From contig NZ_OBMU01000001.1 of assembly GCF_900218065.1 (NCBI RefSeq), positions 62,001-126,000 of the forward strand: a DNA stretch of 64,000 nt, in the 5' to 3' direction. Shown here piece by piece: positions 52,461 to 61,005 of the stretch; within the stretch, counting starts at the first letter, position 1; each line of letters starts with the position of its first letter. The notes under the pieces were generated by a model that was not told where the DNA came from, ran no database searches, and worked only from the letters and a program-made list of their open reading frames with translations. The position numbers and the translations under genes are program-made. This DNA is from Novosphingobium sp. Chol11 (lineage in GTDB: Bacteria; Pseudomonadota; Alphaproteobacteria; Sphingomonadales; Sphingomonadaceae).

Positions 52461-53741
52461 TCAGACCCGCTTGATCGCCAGGCTGGCCAGATAGGCCTTG
52501 GGGTTGCTGGGATCGAAGGTCTTGCCGTCGAAGAATTTCTCGACGCCGCGGCTATCGCTGGCCGGCCCCTTGCCTCCCAGCATCGCTGCTGCCTTCCGCC
52601 AGATGTCGGAGCGATTGACCTTGCTGATCACCCCCTTGGTATCCAGCGACATGGGCAGCTTGCCCCAGCGCTGATTTTCCGTGAGGAACCACAGGTCGTG
52701 GCTCTTGTAGGGGAACGAGGCATAGCCGTTGAAGAACTTCATCTTGAACGCCGCGTTCGGGAATTTGCGCCCGTCGCCCATGTTGAAATTGCCCTGCAGG
52801 CGGTCGGCAATGTCCGTAACCGGGCACTTCAGATAGTCGCGACCAGCGATCGTACCCGCCAGACGCGCGATATTGCTCGGATTGTCCGCCCACCGCTGCG
52901 CTTCGATGATGGCTGCGGTAATGGCGACTGCGGCGCGCGGGTTCTTCGCCACCCAGTCCGACCGCATGGCGAAGCTCTTTTCGGGATGGTTCATCCACAT
53001 CTGGCCGGTCGAAACCGCCGTGTAGCCCAGATTTTGCGCCACCAGCTGATCATTCCACGGCTCGCCCACGCAGAAGGCGTCCATCGTGTCGGCCTTCATG
53101 TTCGCCACCATCTGCGGCGGCGGGATGGTGATCAGCTCGACATCCTTGTCCGGATCGATGCCACCCGCCGCCAGCCAGTAGCGGATCCACATGTCGTGCG
53201 TCCCGCCGGGGAAGGTCATCGCCATCGTGATCTTCTTGCCCGCGCCCTTGCGCTGGGCGATCACGCCCTTCATTTTCGCAGAGCTGATGTCGGCTTTCGC
53301 GCCCAGATATTCCTTGGAAACCGAAATGGCCTGACCGTTGACGTTCAGGCGGGCGAGAATGCTCATCGGCGTCGCCTTGCCGATCGCGCCCAGCGTCAGC
53401 AGATAGGGCATTGGCGTGAGAATATGCGCGCCGTCGATGCCGCCACCGGCGCTGCCCAAGACTAGATTGTCGCGTGTCGCGCCCCAGCTGGCCTGCTTGG
53501 TCACTTGCACATCAGGCAGACCATATTTGGCGAAGAAGCCCAGTTCCTTGGCGATGATCACAGGCGCGGCGTCGGTAAGGGCGATGAAGCCCAACTTCGC
53601 GCCACTCACTTCCGGCCCGGCACCTGCGGCGAAGGCGCCTGACGGAAATGCCTGATGCACCGCAGCAAAAAGCGCAGCTGTCCCACCGGTTTTCAACGCG
53701 CCACGGCGGCTAACGCCTTTCGGATTGTCCCCCTCTGCCAT
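52461..53741 (-). CDS. nrtA: Nitrate-type ABC transporter substrate-binding protein
   Basis: A 426-residue protein of the NrtA/CmpA family. It has a twin-arginine type signal (SRRGALKTGGTAALFA, residues 11-26), then the binding domain with GFIALTDAAPVIIAKELGFFAKYGL, GTHDMWIRYWLAAGGIDPD and DAFCVGEPWNDQLVAQNLGYTA. It is longer than taurine- or sulfonate-binding relatives, and matches nitrate/nitrite or bicarbonate binders. Its gene is preceded by a leader resembling an ANTAR target, which favours nitrate. Confidence 0.9.
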   Translation of the reverse strand: MAEGDNPKGVSRRGALKTGGTAALFAAVHQAFPSGAFAAGAGPEVSGAKLGFIALTDAAPVIIAKELGFFAKYGLPDVQVTKQASWGATRDNLVLGSAGGGIDGAHILTPMPYLLTLGAIGKATPMSILARLNVNGQAISVSKEYLGAKADISSAKMKGVIAQRKGAGKKITMAMTFPGGTHDMWIRYWLAAGGIDPDKDVELITIPPPQMVANMKADTMDAFCVGEPWNDQLVAQNLGYTAVSTGQMWMNHPEKSFAMRSDWVAKNPRAAVAITAAIIEAQRWADNPSNIARLAGTIAGRDYLKCPVTDIADRLQGNFNMGDGRKFPNAAFKMKFFNGYASFPYKSHDLWFLTENQRWGKLPMSLDTKGVISKVNRSDIWRKAAAMLGGKGPASDSRGVEKFFDGKTFDPSNPKAYLASLAIKRV

Positions 53742-53879
53742 TCCCCAATGTCCTTCTCTGTCAGATCGTCAGCACTGCGACAGGCACGCAGTCAGCCATT
53801 CGCCGAAGCACTGCCCGGCGTGTGAAAGATGATGATGAAGGTTCACGGCGCGCATTCGCGTCCGCGTGAGAAACATAAT

Positions 53880-53924
53880 AAAAAAGCCGCCTGGACGAGG
53901 TCTGTTCAGACCAGCCCGGGCGGC
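53880..53924 (-). terminator. Intrinsic terminator in the nrtA leader
   Basis: Read on the minus strand, GCCGCC and GGCGGC form the outer stem with an inner GGTCTG/CAGACC stem. Six T's follow. It lies about 140 bp upstream of nrtA, so it can stop transcription before the operon. Confidence 0.85.
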
Positions 53925-53985
53925 GTCATTGCCGATTTCGATCCTGTAAGATCGAAGCTGGTTCCTGCCGTCATCGGCGGTCCCA
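53880..53985 (-). promoter_or_regulatory. ANTAR (NasT-type) antitermination leader of the nrt operon
   Basis: Reading the minus strand towards nrtA: hairpin 1 (53958-53986, GCTGG/CCAGC base, hexaloop GATGAC), a middle hairpin TCGATC/GATCGA (53938-53955), then hairpin 2 CGGC-AATGAC-GCCG (53921-53934). Hairpin 2 has a six-base loop with A1 and G4, the ANTAR rule. Its 3' arm is the 5' arm of the terminator, so the two are mutually exclusive. NasT-type ANTAR control of nitrate genes is established in other proteobacteria. nasT and nasS are not in the window. Confidence 0.7.
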
Positions 53986-54840
53986 GCCTATGCGTCGAAG
54001 CGCCCCTGCCTCGACATGGATTAAGCTGTCACCGATTCGTCCGAGTCGCAAGAAAAATTTTTGCGTTGCACAATTTGCAATCGAAGGGGTGTGCCGCTGC
54101 TGAAGTCGCTAAGCTGGCCCACCGTCCGGCATCCATTTCAGTCCCACCCTTCTCAGCCGCCCAGGGCAAATTTGCGTGCACTAGCTGCGGAGGGAATGTC
54201 TATCCGTTCTGGTGCGCCGAGATCGGTCTTGCCGGGCGTTCGAGCGCGATCGGAGGCTTAGCGGGCGGTGAGCTTCGAAAACCGCTTAGCGGCAATGCGC
54301 GGCATGAAATGCAGCACGTCGATATAGTCGCGACAATGGGCGCGAGCGCGCGATCATATGGGAACGTCTTTGCCGATGATCGACACGGCAAGCCTACGGC
54401 TTGTCCCATAAGCCTCCCGCGTTCGGGCCGACTACGCCTGCGTCGGATCGGTCATACTGCTCGTATGTTTCGCCCAGGGTGAGATTGCTGGCCGGGACGG
54501 GGGGGCACTGGCTCTGCCTCCACCGGAGCCACATCATGGATCACCTGACGCTTTGCCACGGCATCGTTCGACAACGGTTCGAGCAGCGTCGGGTCGCAGT
54601 GAAGGCCACCGGCGCAGCGGTGATGTTCGATCTCTGTTTCGACCCGAGCCATGGCGCTGGCCAACCGGCGTAGGGCGATCTTCAAGCTGTCGGTTTGAAG
54701 CGACCGCCATATTTCGGCACGACCCATGAGCGGTCGAGCATCGTGCGGGATCCGGCGAGTAGCAGTTCTTTGTAGCAGACGCTCGCTGGGGACCATCTTT
54801 TCGACGATCCCCGGGGCATTATCAATGCTTTGAGAAGAAA
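53986..54840. other. Region between nrt leader and tRNA-Leu
   Basis: About 850 bp without a well-supported gene. The nrt promoter should lie near 54000-54100 on the minus strand, where AT-rich runs occur; no clear sigma-54 motif was found. One weak minus-strand frame is listed next. Confidence 0.45.
54452..54796 (-). CDS. Doubtful small open frame
   Basis: A 114-codon frame just downstream of tRNA-Leu. Its middle (TDSLKIALRRLASAMARVETEIEHHR) could be a helix, while both ends are Arg/Pro-rich as in chance frames of high-GC DNA. No family was recognised. Confidence 0.25.
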   Translation of the reverse strand: MVPSERLLQRTATRRIPHDARPLMGRAEIWRSLQTDSLKIALRRLASAMARVETEIEHHRCAGGLHCDPTLLEPLSNDAVAKRQVIHDVAPVEAEPVPPRPGQQSHPGRNIRAV

Positions 54841-54927
54841 TGGTGCCCAGAAGAGGACTCGAACCTCCACGACCTTGCGATCGCCAGCACCTGAAGCTGG
54901 TGCGTCTACCAATTCCGCCATCTGGGC
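54841..54927 (-). tRNA. tRNA-Leu (anticodon CAG)
   Basis: An 87-nt type II tRNA on the minus strand. The acceptor stem is GCCCAGA/TCTGGGC with discriminator A and encoded CCA. The anticodon loop TTCAGGT gives CAG, there is a long variable arm, and the T-loop reads GGTTCGAGTCC. It reads CUG codons. No insertion was seen at its 3' end. Confidence 0.96.
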
Positions 54928-55070
54928 ACGGGGTAGGACGGCGCGATTAGCCGTTGGTCTGCCTAGTGTCAATTCCATCGGAGCTATTATTTTCTTCCTT
55001 TCTGGTTTTCCGCGCGCCAGCGTCTATTGGCTTCATGCAAGCCGCATCAAAGGTCGGTGGGAGATAGCCG

Positions 55071-55826
55071 ATGAACCCTATTTCAGCAGTTCCGCTGGCG
55101 TCGTTCGCCCGCGCCGATGGCGTGCGCCTCGCCTATCGGCATCGCCCGGGTTCCGGCCCGACCATCGTCTTCCTGCCGGGCTATATGTCCGACATGGAAG
55201 GCGGCAAGGCGATCGCCATCGACGCCTGGGCGGCACGGACTGGCCGGGCGATGCTGCGGCTCGACTATGGCGGCAACGGAGCGAGCGAAGGCCGGTTCGA
55301 GGATGGTACGCTTGCCAGTTGGCGTGACGATGCGTTGCTGTTGATCGACGCTTTGACGGACGGGCCGCTGCTGCTGGCGGGATCGTCGATGGGCGGCTGG
55401 ATCGCCTTGCTCATCGCGCTGGCTCGTCCCGAAAGGATTGCCGGGCTGGTCGGGATCGCCGCGGCGCCGGATTTTACCGAATGGGGCTTCAGCGACGCGG
55501 ACAAGGCGCTGCTGGCTACGGAGGGCCAGTTGCGCGAGCCCACGCCCTATGGCGACCAGCCGCTTGTGACTACGCTCGCTTTCTGGCAGTCGGGCCAGGC
55601 GCTTCGTTTGCTCGACCGGCCAATCCCGATCAGCTGCCCCGTCCGGCTGCTGCAGGGGCAAGAGGACCGCGACGTGCCTTGGCAGACGGCCCTGCGGCTT
55701 TCCCAGCGCCTGCATTCATATGATGTGCAGACGCTGCTCGTTAAGGATGGTGATCATCGCCTGTCGCGTGACAGCGATATCACGCTGTTGATCAACACCC
55801 TTGGCAGCCTTCTGGATATTCTCTGA
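55071..55826 (+). CDS. Alpha/beta hydrolase
   Basis: A 251-residue serine hydrolase. The oxyanion-side motif FLPGYMSDM is followed by the nucleophile elbow GSSMGGW (S106), an aspartate in GQEDRDVPW and a histidine in KDGDHRLS near the end. It resembles cytosolic esterases/thioesterases of the ABHD10 or BioH-like group. The substrate is unknown. It overlaps the TPR gene by one base (TGATG). Confidence 0.88.
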   Translation: MNPISAVPLASFARADGVRLAYRHRPGSGPTIVFLPGYMSDMEGGKAIAIDAWAARTGRAMLRLDYGGNGASEGRFEDGTLASWRDDALLLIDALTDGPLLLAGSSMGGWIALLIALARPERIAGLVGIAAAPDFTEWGFSDADKALLATEGQLREPTPYGDQPLVTTLAFWQSGQALRLLDRPIPISCPVRLLQGQEDRDVPWQTALRLSQRLHSYDVQTLLVKDGDHRLSRDSDITLLINTLGSLLDIL

Positions 55827-56680
55827 TGCTTCTTCTCCCGCTGCTGCTCTTGACGCCGCAAGCCTATGATCCCGAAATCGAAGCGGTGATGAACCGGCCC
55901 AAGAAGGAGGAGCAGCGGGCGTCCACCCCGCGACCGAGCAGTTCCTCCTCTGCCGATGGCCGCATTCCCGTTCCGGAAAAATATGCCGCGCCATTTCAGG
56001 CCTGCCTTGATGAAGCGCTCGCGTCGCCGGACAAAGGTGTAGCCTTCGCACAGAAATGGCGGATTGAAGGAGGCACTTTCTACGCGCGCCATTGCATGGG
56101 TTTCGCTTATGCCCGCGCGGAGCGGTGGGCGCCCGCCATGGTCGCCTTCGAGCAGGCCGCCGATGAGGCGGAACGGAGCGGCGAGATGGCGCAAAGCGCC
56201 CGCTTGTGGGCGCAGGCGGGGAACGCCGCACTGGCGGCAGGCGATGCCGCAAAGGCGCGCAGCAGTTTCGATGCGGCCTTGGCGCGCGGCTTGCCCGATG
56301 GCGTTGAAAAGGGTGAGACCTATCTCGATCGCGCCCGGGCTCTCGTGGCGTTGGCAGACGCCAAGGAAGCGCGGGACTCGCTCGATGTGGCGCTCGCTCA
56401 AGTACCGCAGGACCCCCTTGCCTGGCTGTTATCGGCCACACTCGCGCGTCGGTCTGGAGAGTTGAAGCTCGCGCAGGCGCATATTGCGCGCGCGGTGCAG
56501 CTTTCCCCCGATGATGCGTCGGTCGCGCTGGAGGAGGGCAACATCGCAGTCCTGACCGACCATGACGATGTCGCGCGGTCGGCCTGGCAGCGCGCGATCA
56601 GGCTCGCCCCGCAATCCCCCGCTGGAAAGGCCGCTGCCGACAATCTCACCCGGCTGCCTACAGGCGCTCCGGCTCGCTGA
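55826..56680 (+). CDS. TPR-repeat protein, probably periplasmic
   Basis: A 284-residue protein with a short hydrophobic leader (MLLLPLLLLTPQA), a Ser/Pro-rich linker, and from about residue 85 a series of helical tetratricopeptide-like repeats (for example ERWAPAMVAFEQAADEAERSG, AAKARSSFDAALARGLP). TPRs mediate protein-protein contacts. It is translationally coupled to the hydrolase. Converges with the SIMPL gene. Confidence 0.75.
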   Translation: MLLLPLLLLTPQAYDPEIEAVMNRPKKEEQRASTPRPSSSSSADGRIPVPEKYAAPFQACLDEALASPDKGVAFAQKWRIEGGTFYARHCMGFAYARAERWAPAMVAFEQAADEAERSGEMAQSARLWAQAGNAALAAGDAAKARSSFDAALARGLPDGVEKGETYLDRARALVALADAKEARDSLDVALAQVPQDPLAWLLSATLARRSGELKLAQAHIARAVQLSPDDASVALEEGNIAVLTDHDDVARSAWQRAIRLAPQSPAGKAAADNLTRLPTGAPAR

Positions 56681-56694
56681 ACGGGCAACGCGCC

Positions 56695-57399
56695 CTAATT
56701 GAGGTAGAAGTCCACGGTCGTGACGACGCGCACCTTCTTGTAGGGCGTGTCGCTGGACCCGTCCGCCTCGCCGTCGCGCGGATCGATGGAGAAATAGCCC
56801 TGGGTCGCGCTCTTGATCCCGCCTACGCTGGCGCCGCTGTCGCGGGCAAATTGTTCGGCCGCCGCGCGCGCATCGCGGGTCGCGGCGGCAACCATGGGCG
56901 GCTTGATGTCATTGAGCTTGGTGAAGCTGTAACGCATGCCGGATCCCTCCTGTAAGGTGACGCCCCGGCGGACCAGATCGAACTGTTGCGCGACTGCCTT
57001 CTGCGCCTTGGCGATGTCGGTCGTGCGCAACAACATGCGCTGGGTGATGGTGATCGTGTTGACGCCGTTGTTGATATATTGATTGACGCCAGCGCCGGTG
57101 GGCGTGAGCGCCTCCGGCTTGAAGCCCAGGCTTGTGAAATAGGCCTTCAGCTCCTGCGTATTGTTGTCGATCTCCGCGCGTACGGCGGGCAGATCAAAGC
57201 CCGTCGCAGCATAGCTGATCGACCAGGTAGCGAGATCAGCTGTGACATTGCGCTCCGCTAAGCCGCGGACCGTGACGGACCGATCGGCTGCCTTGGCCCG
57301 CTTCAACCCGTCACCCAGCAAATAGCCGCCGCTGACCAATCCCAGCGTCAGCAGCCCGGCACAAGCCAGCAGCACCTTGTCGCGATACTCCAATGCCAT
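56695..57399 (-). CDS. SIMPL-domain (DUF541) protein
   Basis: A protein of about 234 residues. The chosen ATG has an AGGAG site; the frame extends upstream without support. An N-terminal membrane anchor (KVLLACAGLLTLGLVSGGYLLG) is followed by the SIMPL domain with SVTVRGLAERNVTADLATWSISY and ATRDARAAAEQFARDSG. Related proteins (YggE, BP26) are periplasmic, oligomeric and linked to oxidative stress. Divergent from gloA. Confidence 0.83.
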   Translation of the reverse strand: MALEYRDKVLLACAGLLTLGLVSGGYLLGDGLKRAKAADRSVTVRGLAERNVTADLATWSISYAATGFDLPAVRAEIDNNTQELKAYFTSLGFKPEALTPTGAGVNQYINNGVNTITITQRMLLRTTDIAKAQKAVAQQFDLVRRGVTLQEGSGMRYSFTKLNDIKPPMVAAATRDARAAAEQFARDSGASVGGIKSATQGYFSIDPRDGEADGSSDTPYKKVRVVTTVDFYLN

Positions 57400-57502
57400 T
57401 CGCGTCTCCTCTTTCATCGATGCCCAGGCCGCCCTATCTTGGTGGCAACCCTGCCATTGCCGAGATGAACCGTTGCTTGCTGGCGACGAATGGAGCGACT
57501 GA

Positions 57503-57937
57503 TTGACCAAATATCTTCATACCATGATCCGTGTGACCGACATCGATCGCACAGTCGCCTTCTTCAAGCTGTTGGGCCTTGAGGAGCAAAAGCGCTTCGA
57601 CAATGAAAGCGGCCGCTACACACTCGTTTTTCTCGCCGCGCCGGGGGACGAGGATGCTCAGGTTGAACTGACCTATAACTGGCCAGCGGAAGATGGCACG
57701 CCTGCTGAACATTATGGCGAGGGCCGTAATTTCGGCCATCTCGCCTATCGGGTGAGCAACATCTATGACGTCTGCCAGCGTCTGATGGATGCGGGCGTCA
57801 CCATCAACCGGCCGCCGCGCGATGGGCATATGGCTTTCGTCCGCACGCCGGACAATATCTCGATCGAACTGTTGCAGGACGGTCATCTGGAGCCTGCCGA
57901 ACCTTGGGCTTCCATGCCGAACACAGGCGTCTGGTAA
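57503..57937 (+). CDS. gloA: Lactoylglutathione lyase (glyoxalase I)
   Basis: Isomerises the methylglyoxal-glutathione hemithioacetal to S-lactoylglutathione. All four metal ligands are present: H6, E55 (VELTYNW), H79 (FGHLAY) and E122 (IELLQ). The length is 144 residues. The start is TTG with GGAG 9 bp upstream; the family N-terminus (TKYLHTMIRV) requires it. It is 4 bp before gloB, forming a complete glyoxalase pathway in one operon. Confidence 0.95.
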   Translation: MTKYLHTMIRVTDIDRTVAFFKLLGLEEQKRFDNESGRYTLVFLAAPGDEDAQVELTYNWPAEDGTPAEHYGEGRNFGHLAYRVSNIYDVCQRLMDAGVTINRPPRDGHMAFVRTPDNISIELLQDGHLEPAEPWASMPNTGVW

Positions 57938-57941
57938 TCCC

Positions 57942-58664
57942 ATGCTGAGCGTCGCGCGCATAGCCGTACTGTCCGACAATTATGTCTGGCTGCTGCATGA
58001 TGATGCCAGCGGCGAAACGGTCGTGATCGACCCTGCGGTGGCGGAACCCGTGCTGGCTGCGGCGGCGGAGCGGGGATGGACGATAAGCCAGATCTGGAAC
58101 ACGCACTGGCATGGCGATCATGTCGGCGGCAATGCGGCGATCAAGGCCGCGACCGGCTGCCGGATCACCGGACCCGCAGCGGAGGCCGCCAAGATCGGTA
58201 CGCTCGACCGGCAGGTGGGCGAGGGCGACGAGGTACACATTGGCGGCCATGTCGCGACCGTCATGGAGGTGCCTGCCCATACCGCCGGTCACATCGCCTA
58301 TCATCTCGCCTCCGATCGCATCATCTTTGTCGGCGACACGCTGTTCGCGATGGGCTGCGGGCGGCTGTTCGAAGGGACGGCCGACCAGATGTTCGCCAAC
58401 ATGGCCCGCTTCGCCGCCTTGCCCGACGAGACGGCGGTTTATTGCGCGCATGAATATACGCAGGGCAATGGCCGCTTCGCTTTGACGATCGAGCCGGACA
58501 ATGAAGCGCTGGCGGCGCGTATGGCCGAGGTGGATGAGGCCCGGGCGCGGGGAGAAGCAACCGTGCCCACCACCATCGGCCTTGAGCGCGCGACCAATAT
58601 CTTCATGCGCGCCAATGATGTGCAGGAACTCGCCCGTCGACGCAGGGCCAAGGATACGGCCTGA
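57942..58664 (+). CDS. gloB: Hydroxyacylglutathione hydrolase (glyoxalase II)
   Basis: Hydrolyses S-lactoylglutathione to lactate and glutathione. A metallo-beta-lactamase fold of 240 residues with the binuclear metal motif NTHWHGDHVGGN (H55, H57, D59, H60), then PAHTAGHIAY, FVGDTLFAMGCGRLFEG and CAHEYTQGN. It directly follows gloA. The frame extends upstream, but the ATG chosen matches the family start. Confidence 0.95.
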   Translation: MLSVARIAVLSDNYVWLLHDDASGETVVIDPAVAEPVLAAAAERGWTISQIWNTHWHGDHVGGNAAIKAATGCRITGPAAEAAKIGTLDRQVGEGDEVHIGGHVATVMEVPAHTAGHIAYHLASDRIIFVGDTLFAMGCGRLFEGTADQMFANMARFAALPDETAVYCAHEYTQGNGRFALTIEPDNEALAARMAEVDEARARGEATVPTTIGLERATNIFMRANDVQELARRRRAKDTA

Positions 58665-58722
58665 CGGTTCGGGCGTTACCGCGATTGCTCCGCCGTGCGG
58701 AGACAAGTGCAGGAGAAGTGCC

Positions 58723-59130
58723 ATGCGTGCATGGATGTGTCTGGCGCCGCTGATGCTGGCAGCGTGCGCCGGTGGTGACGAACCCGCGCGTCTTACGGAA
58801 AAGCAAGCCGACCGGCTGGAAGCCGCGTTGGACGGCAAGGTCGCCGGTGAGCCGGTCAGTTGCGTGAGCCGCTATCCCGGCTCCAGCCTGACCGCGATCA
58901 GCGAAAGCGTGTTGCTGTACCGGGTGAGCGGCCGCCTCGTCTACCGCAATGACCTTAATGGCAGTTGCACTGGACTCGGCCGGGGCGACACGCTCGTCAT
59001 CAGGCCGACCGGCGCCGGGTCTCAATATTGCCGTGGCGACATCGTGCGCAGCGCCGATCTGGTTACCGGGTCCATCACGGGCGGTTGTGCGCTTGGCTCC
59101 TTCACACCCTATCGCACGCCGGATCGCTGA
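58723..59130 (+). CDS. Small lipoprotein of unknown function
   Basis: A 135-residue protein with a lipoprotein signal peptide (MRAWMCLAPLMLAAC) and an AGGAGAAG ribosome-binding site. The mature part has paired cysteines (VSCVSRYPG, GSCTGLG, SQYCRGD, GGCALG) and a C-terminal LGSFTPYR. Similar small cysteine-containing lipoproteins are frequent in sphingomonads; function is unknown. It is 58 bp after gloB and converges with the acyl-CoA ligase gene. Confidence 0.78.
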   Translation: MRAWMCLAPLMLAACAGGDEPARLTEKQADRLEAALDGKVAGEPVSCVSRYPGSSLTAISESVLLYRVSGRLVYRNDLNGSCTGLGRGDTLVIRPTGAGSQYCRGDIVRSADLVTGSITGGCALGSFTPYRTPDR

Positions 59131-59133
59131 CGT

Positions 59134-60921
59134 TCAACCTTTATACAGGGCGTCCAGCTGTTCGCTGTAGCGCGCCTTGATGACATGGCGGCGGATTTTC
59201 ATCGACGGCGTCATCTCGCCATTTTCTATTGCGAAGGGCTCCTCGGCCAGGATGATGCGGCGCACCCGTTCGGTCACGGAAAGCTCTTCATTCACCCGGT
59301 CCACCGCCGCCCTTAGCGCCGCCAGATATTGGGCGTCTTTCGCAAGCTGATCGGCCGTCTTCCCTTCGGCCAGCGCCCATTCGCGCGTCCACTCGGCATC
59401 CGGCACCAGCAGACCCACCAGATGCGGCCGCCGGTCGCCATAGACCATAGCCTGGCCAATCTCGGGCTGCAGCGTCAACATGCCCTCGACCTTCTGCGGC
59501 GACACATTGTCGCCCTTGTCGTTGACGATCAGGTCCTTCTTGCGGTCGGTGATCCGGATCCGGCCCTTGTGGTCGATCTCGCCAATGTCGCCGGTATGCA
59601 GCCAGCCGTTCTTCAGCGCTTTCTCGGTCTCCGCCGCGTTGCGCCAATAGCCCTGCATCACCAGTTCCCCGCGCACCAGGATCTCGCCATCATCGGCGAT
59701 CTTCACCTCGACCCCGTCCAACGGCGGCCCGACCGTGTCCATAGCGATGCCAACGCCCGGCCGGTTGCAGCTGACGACCGGCCCGGCCTCCGTCTGGCCA
59801 TAGCCCTGTAGCAGCGTCAGCCCCATCGCATCGAAGAAAAGCCCAACATCGGGATTAAGGGGCGCTCCACCCGATACCAGAGCCTTCATGCGCCCGCCGA
59901 AGCGCTTGGCGATCTTGGGTTTCAGCGTCCGGTTCAGCAACAGCTTCACCGGCAGGTCGGCAATGGACCCCTCGCCCCTCTGCTCCTTGGCCGCGATCCG
60001 CAGGGACTGGGCCAGAAGCCAGGCCGGAAACTTGCCCTGCTTCTCGATCGATTTGATGATCCGTGCCCGCAGCACCTCGAACAGGCGGGGGACGACGACC
60101 ATGATCGTGGGCCGCGCTTCCTCTATGTTGCTGGCAAGCTTCTCCAGCCCCTCGGCATAATAGATCTGCCCCGCCAGCATCATCGGCAGGAACTGGCCGC
60201 CGCTATGCTCATAGGCGTGGCTGAGCGGCAGGAAGGACAGGAAGACCTCGTCCCCCCATCCGAAATCCTCCGCCACCAGCTTTCCCGCGCCCTCGATATT
60301 GCACAGGATCGCGCCATGATGCTGCATGACGCCCCGGGGCGCACCGCCGGTGCCGCTGGTGTAGATGATGCAGGCAAGGTCGTTCCGCCCGGCGGTCTGT
60401 TCCGCCGCGCAGGCATCCGGATCGGCGATGTGCGACGCGATCATGTCCGCCCACAGATGGCAGGACAGATCGCCCTGGGCGCCGCGCAGCGGTTCCATGC
60501 CGACGATGAAGCTCGCCTGCGATCGCAGGACGGCGGGCATCAGCGTCTGGGCCAGCTTGGCCGTCGACACGATCACCGCCCGCGCGCCGCTGTCGGTCAG
60601 GATATGTTGATGATCGCGCGTCGTGTTGGTGGTGTAGGTCGGCACCGTCACGCAACCGGCTGCCATGATGGCAAGGTCGGCGATGCAGAATTCCGGCCGG
60701 TTCTCGCTCACCAGCATCACGGGGTCGCCTGGCTTCAGCCCTTGTGCCTTGAGGGCGGCGGCAAGGCCCGCAACCTGCAACGCCACCTCGGTCCAGCTAA
60801 GCGATTTCCAGCCGCCTGCTGTCTTGCGCCACAGGAAAGGCAGGTCGCCCATTTCCTTCGCCCGCGCGAAGAACATGGTCACCAGATTGGGATACTGTTC
60901 GATCGCCCGCAAGCAGCGCAA
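59134..60921 (-). CDS. Long-chain fatty-acid--CoA ligase / AMP-binding enzyme
   Basis: A 595-residue ANL-superfamily enzyme. It has the P-loop ACIIYTSGTGGAPRGV, FLPLSHAYEHSGG, GGAPLNPDVGLFFDAMGL, YGQTEAGPVVSCNRPG and the hinge GWLHTGDIGEIDHKGRIRITDRKKDLI. The arrangement matches FadD15/ACSL-type long-chain acyl-CoA synthetases. The lysine usually near the C-terminus lies in TPSMKIRRHV. Chain-length preference is unknown. Confidence 0.9.
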   Translation of the reverse strand: MRCLRAIEQYPNLVTMFFARAKEMGDLPFLWRKTAGGWKSLSWTEVALQVAGLAAALKAQGLKPGDPVMLVSENRPEFCIADLAIMAAGCVTVPTYTTNTTRDHQHILTDSGARAVIVSTAKLAQTLMPAVLRSQASFIVGMEPLRGAQGDLSCHLWADMIASHIADPDACAAEQTAGRNDLACIIYTSGTGGAPRGVMQHHGAILCNIEGAGKLVAEDFGWGDEVFLSFLPLSHAYEHSGGQFLPMMLAGQIYYAEGLEKLASNIEEARPTIMVVVPRLFEVLRARIIKSIEKQGKFPAWLLAQSLRIAAKEQRGEGSIADLPVKLLLNRTLKPKIAKRFGGRMKALVSGGAPLNPDVGLFFDAMGLTLLQGYGQTEAGPVVSCNRPGVGIAMDTVGPPLDGVEVKIADDGEILVRGELVMQGYWRNAAETEKALKNGWLHTGDIGEIDHKGRIRITDRKKDLIVNDKGDNVSPQKVEGMLTLQPEIGQAMVYGDRRPHLVGLLVPDAEWTREWALAEGKTADQLAKDAQYLAALRAAVDRVNEELSVTERVRRIILAEEPFAIENGEMTPSMKIRRHVIKARYSEQLDALYKG

Positions 60922-61005
60922 CTCCTTGATTGAGGGCGCGTATCACCCGCGCATCCGCTCCTTTGGCCGCTATAGCCGTGCCTTGCCGTAGCGGTCACGC
61001 ATTTT

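Noticed and set aside
53829..54482. Plus-strand 217-codon frame opposite the nrt leader
   Set aside because: It runs through the terminator and ANTAR hairpins, has no family similarity and a Pro/Arg/Ser-rich composition.
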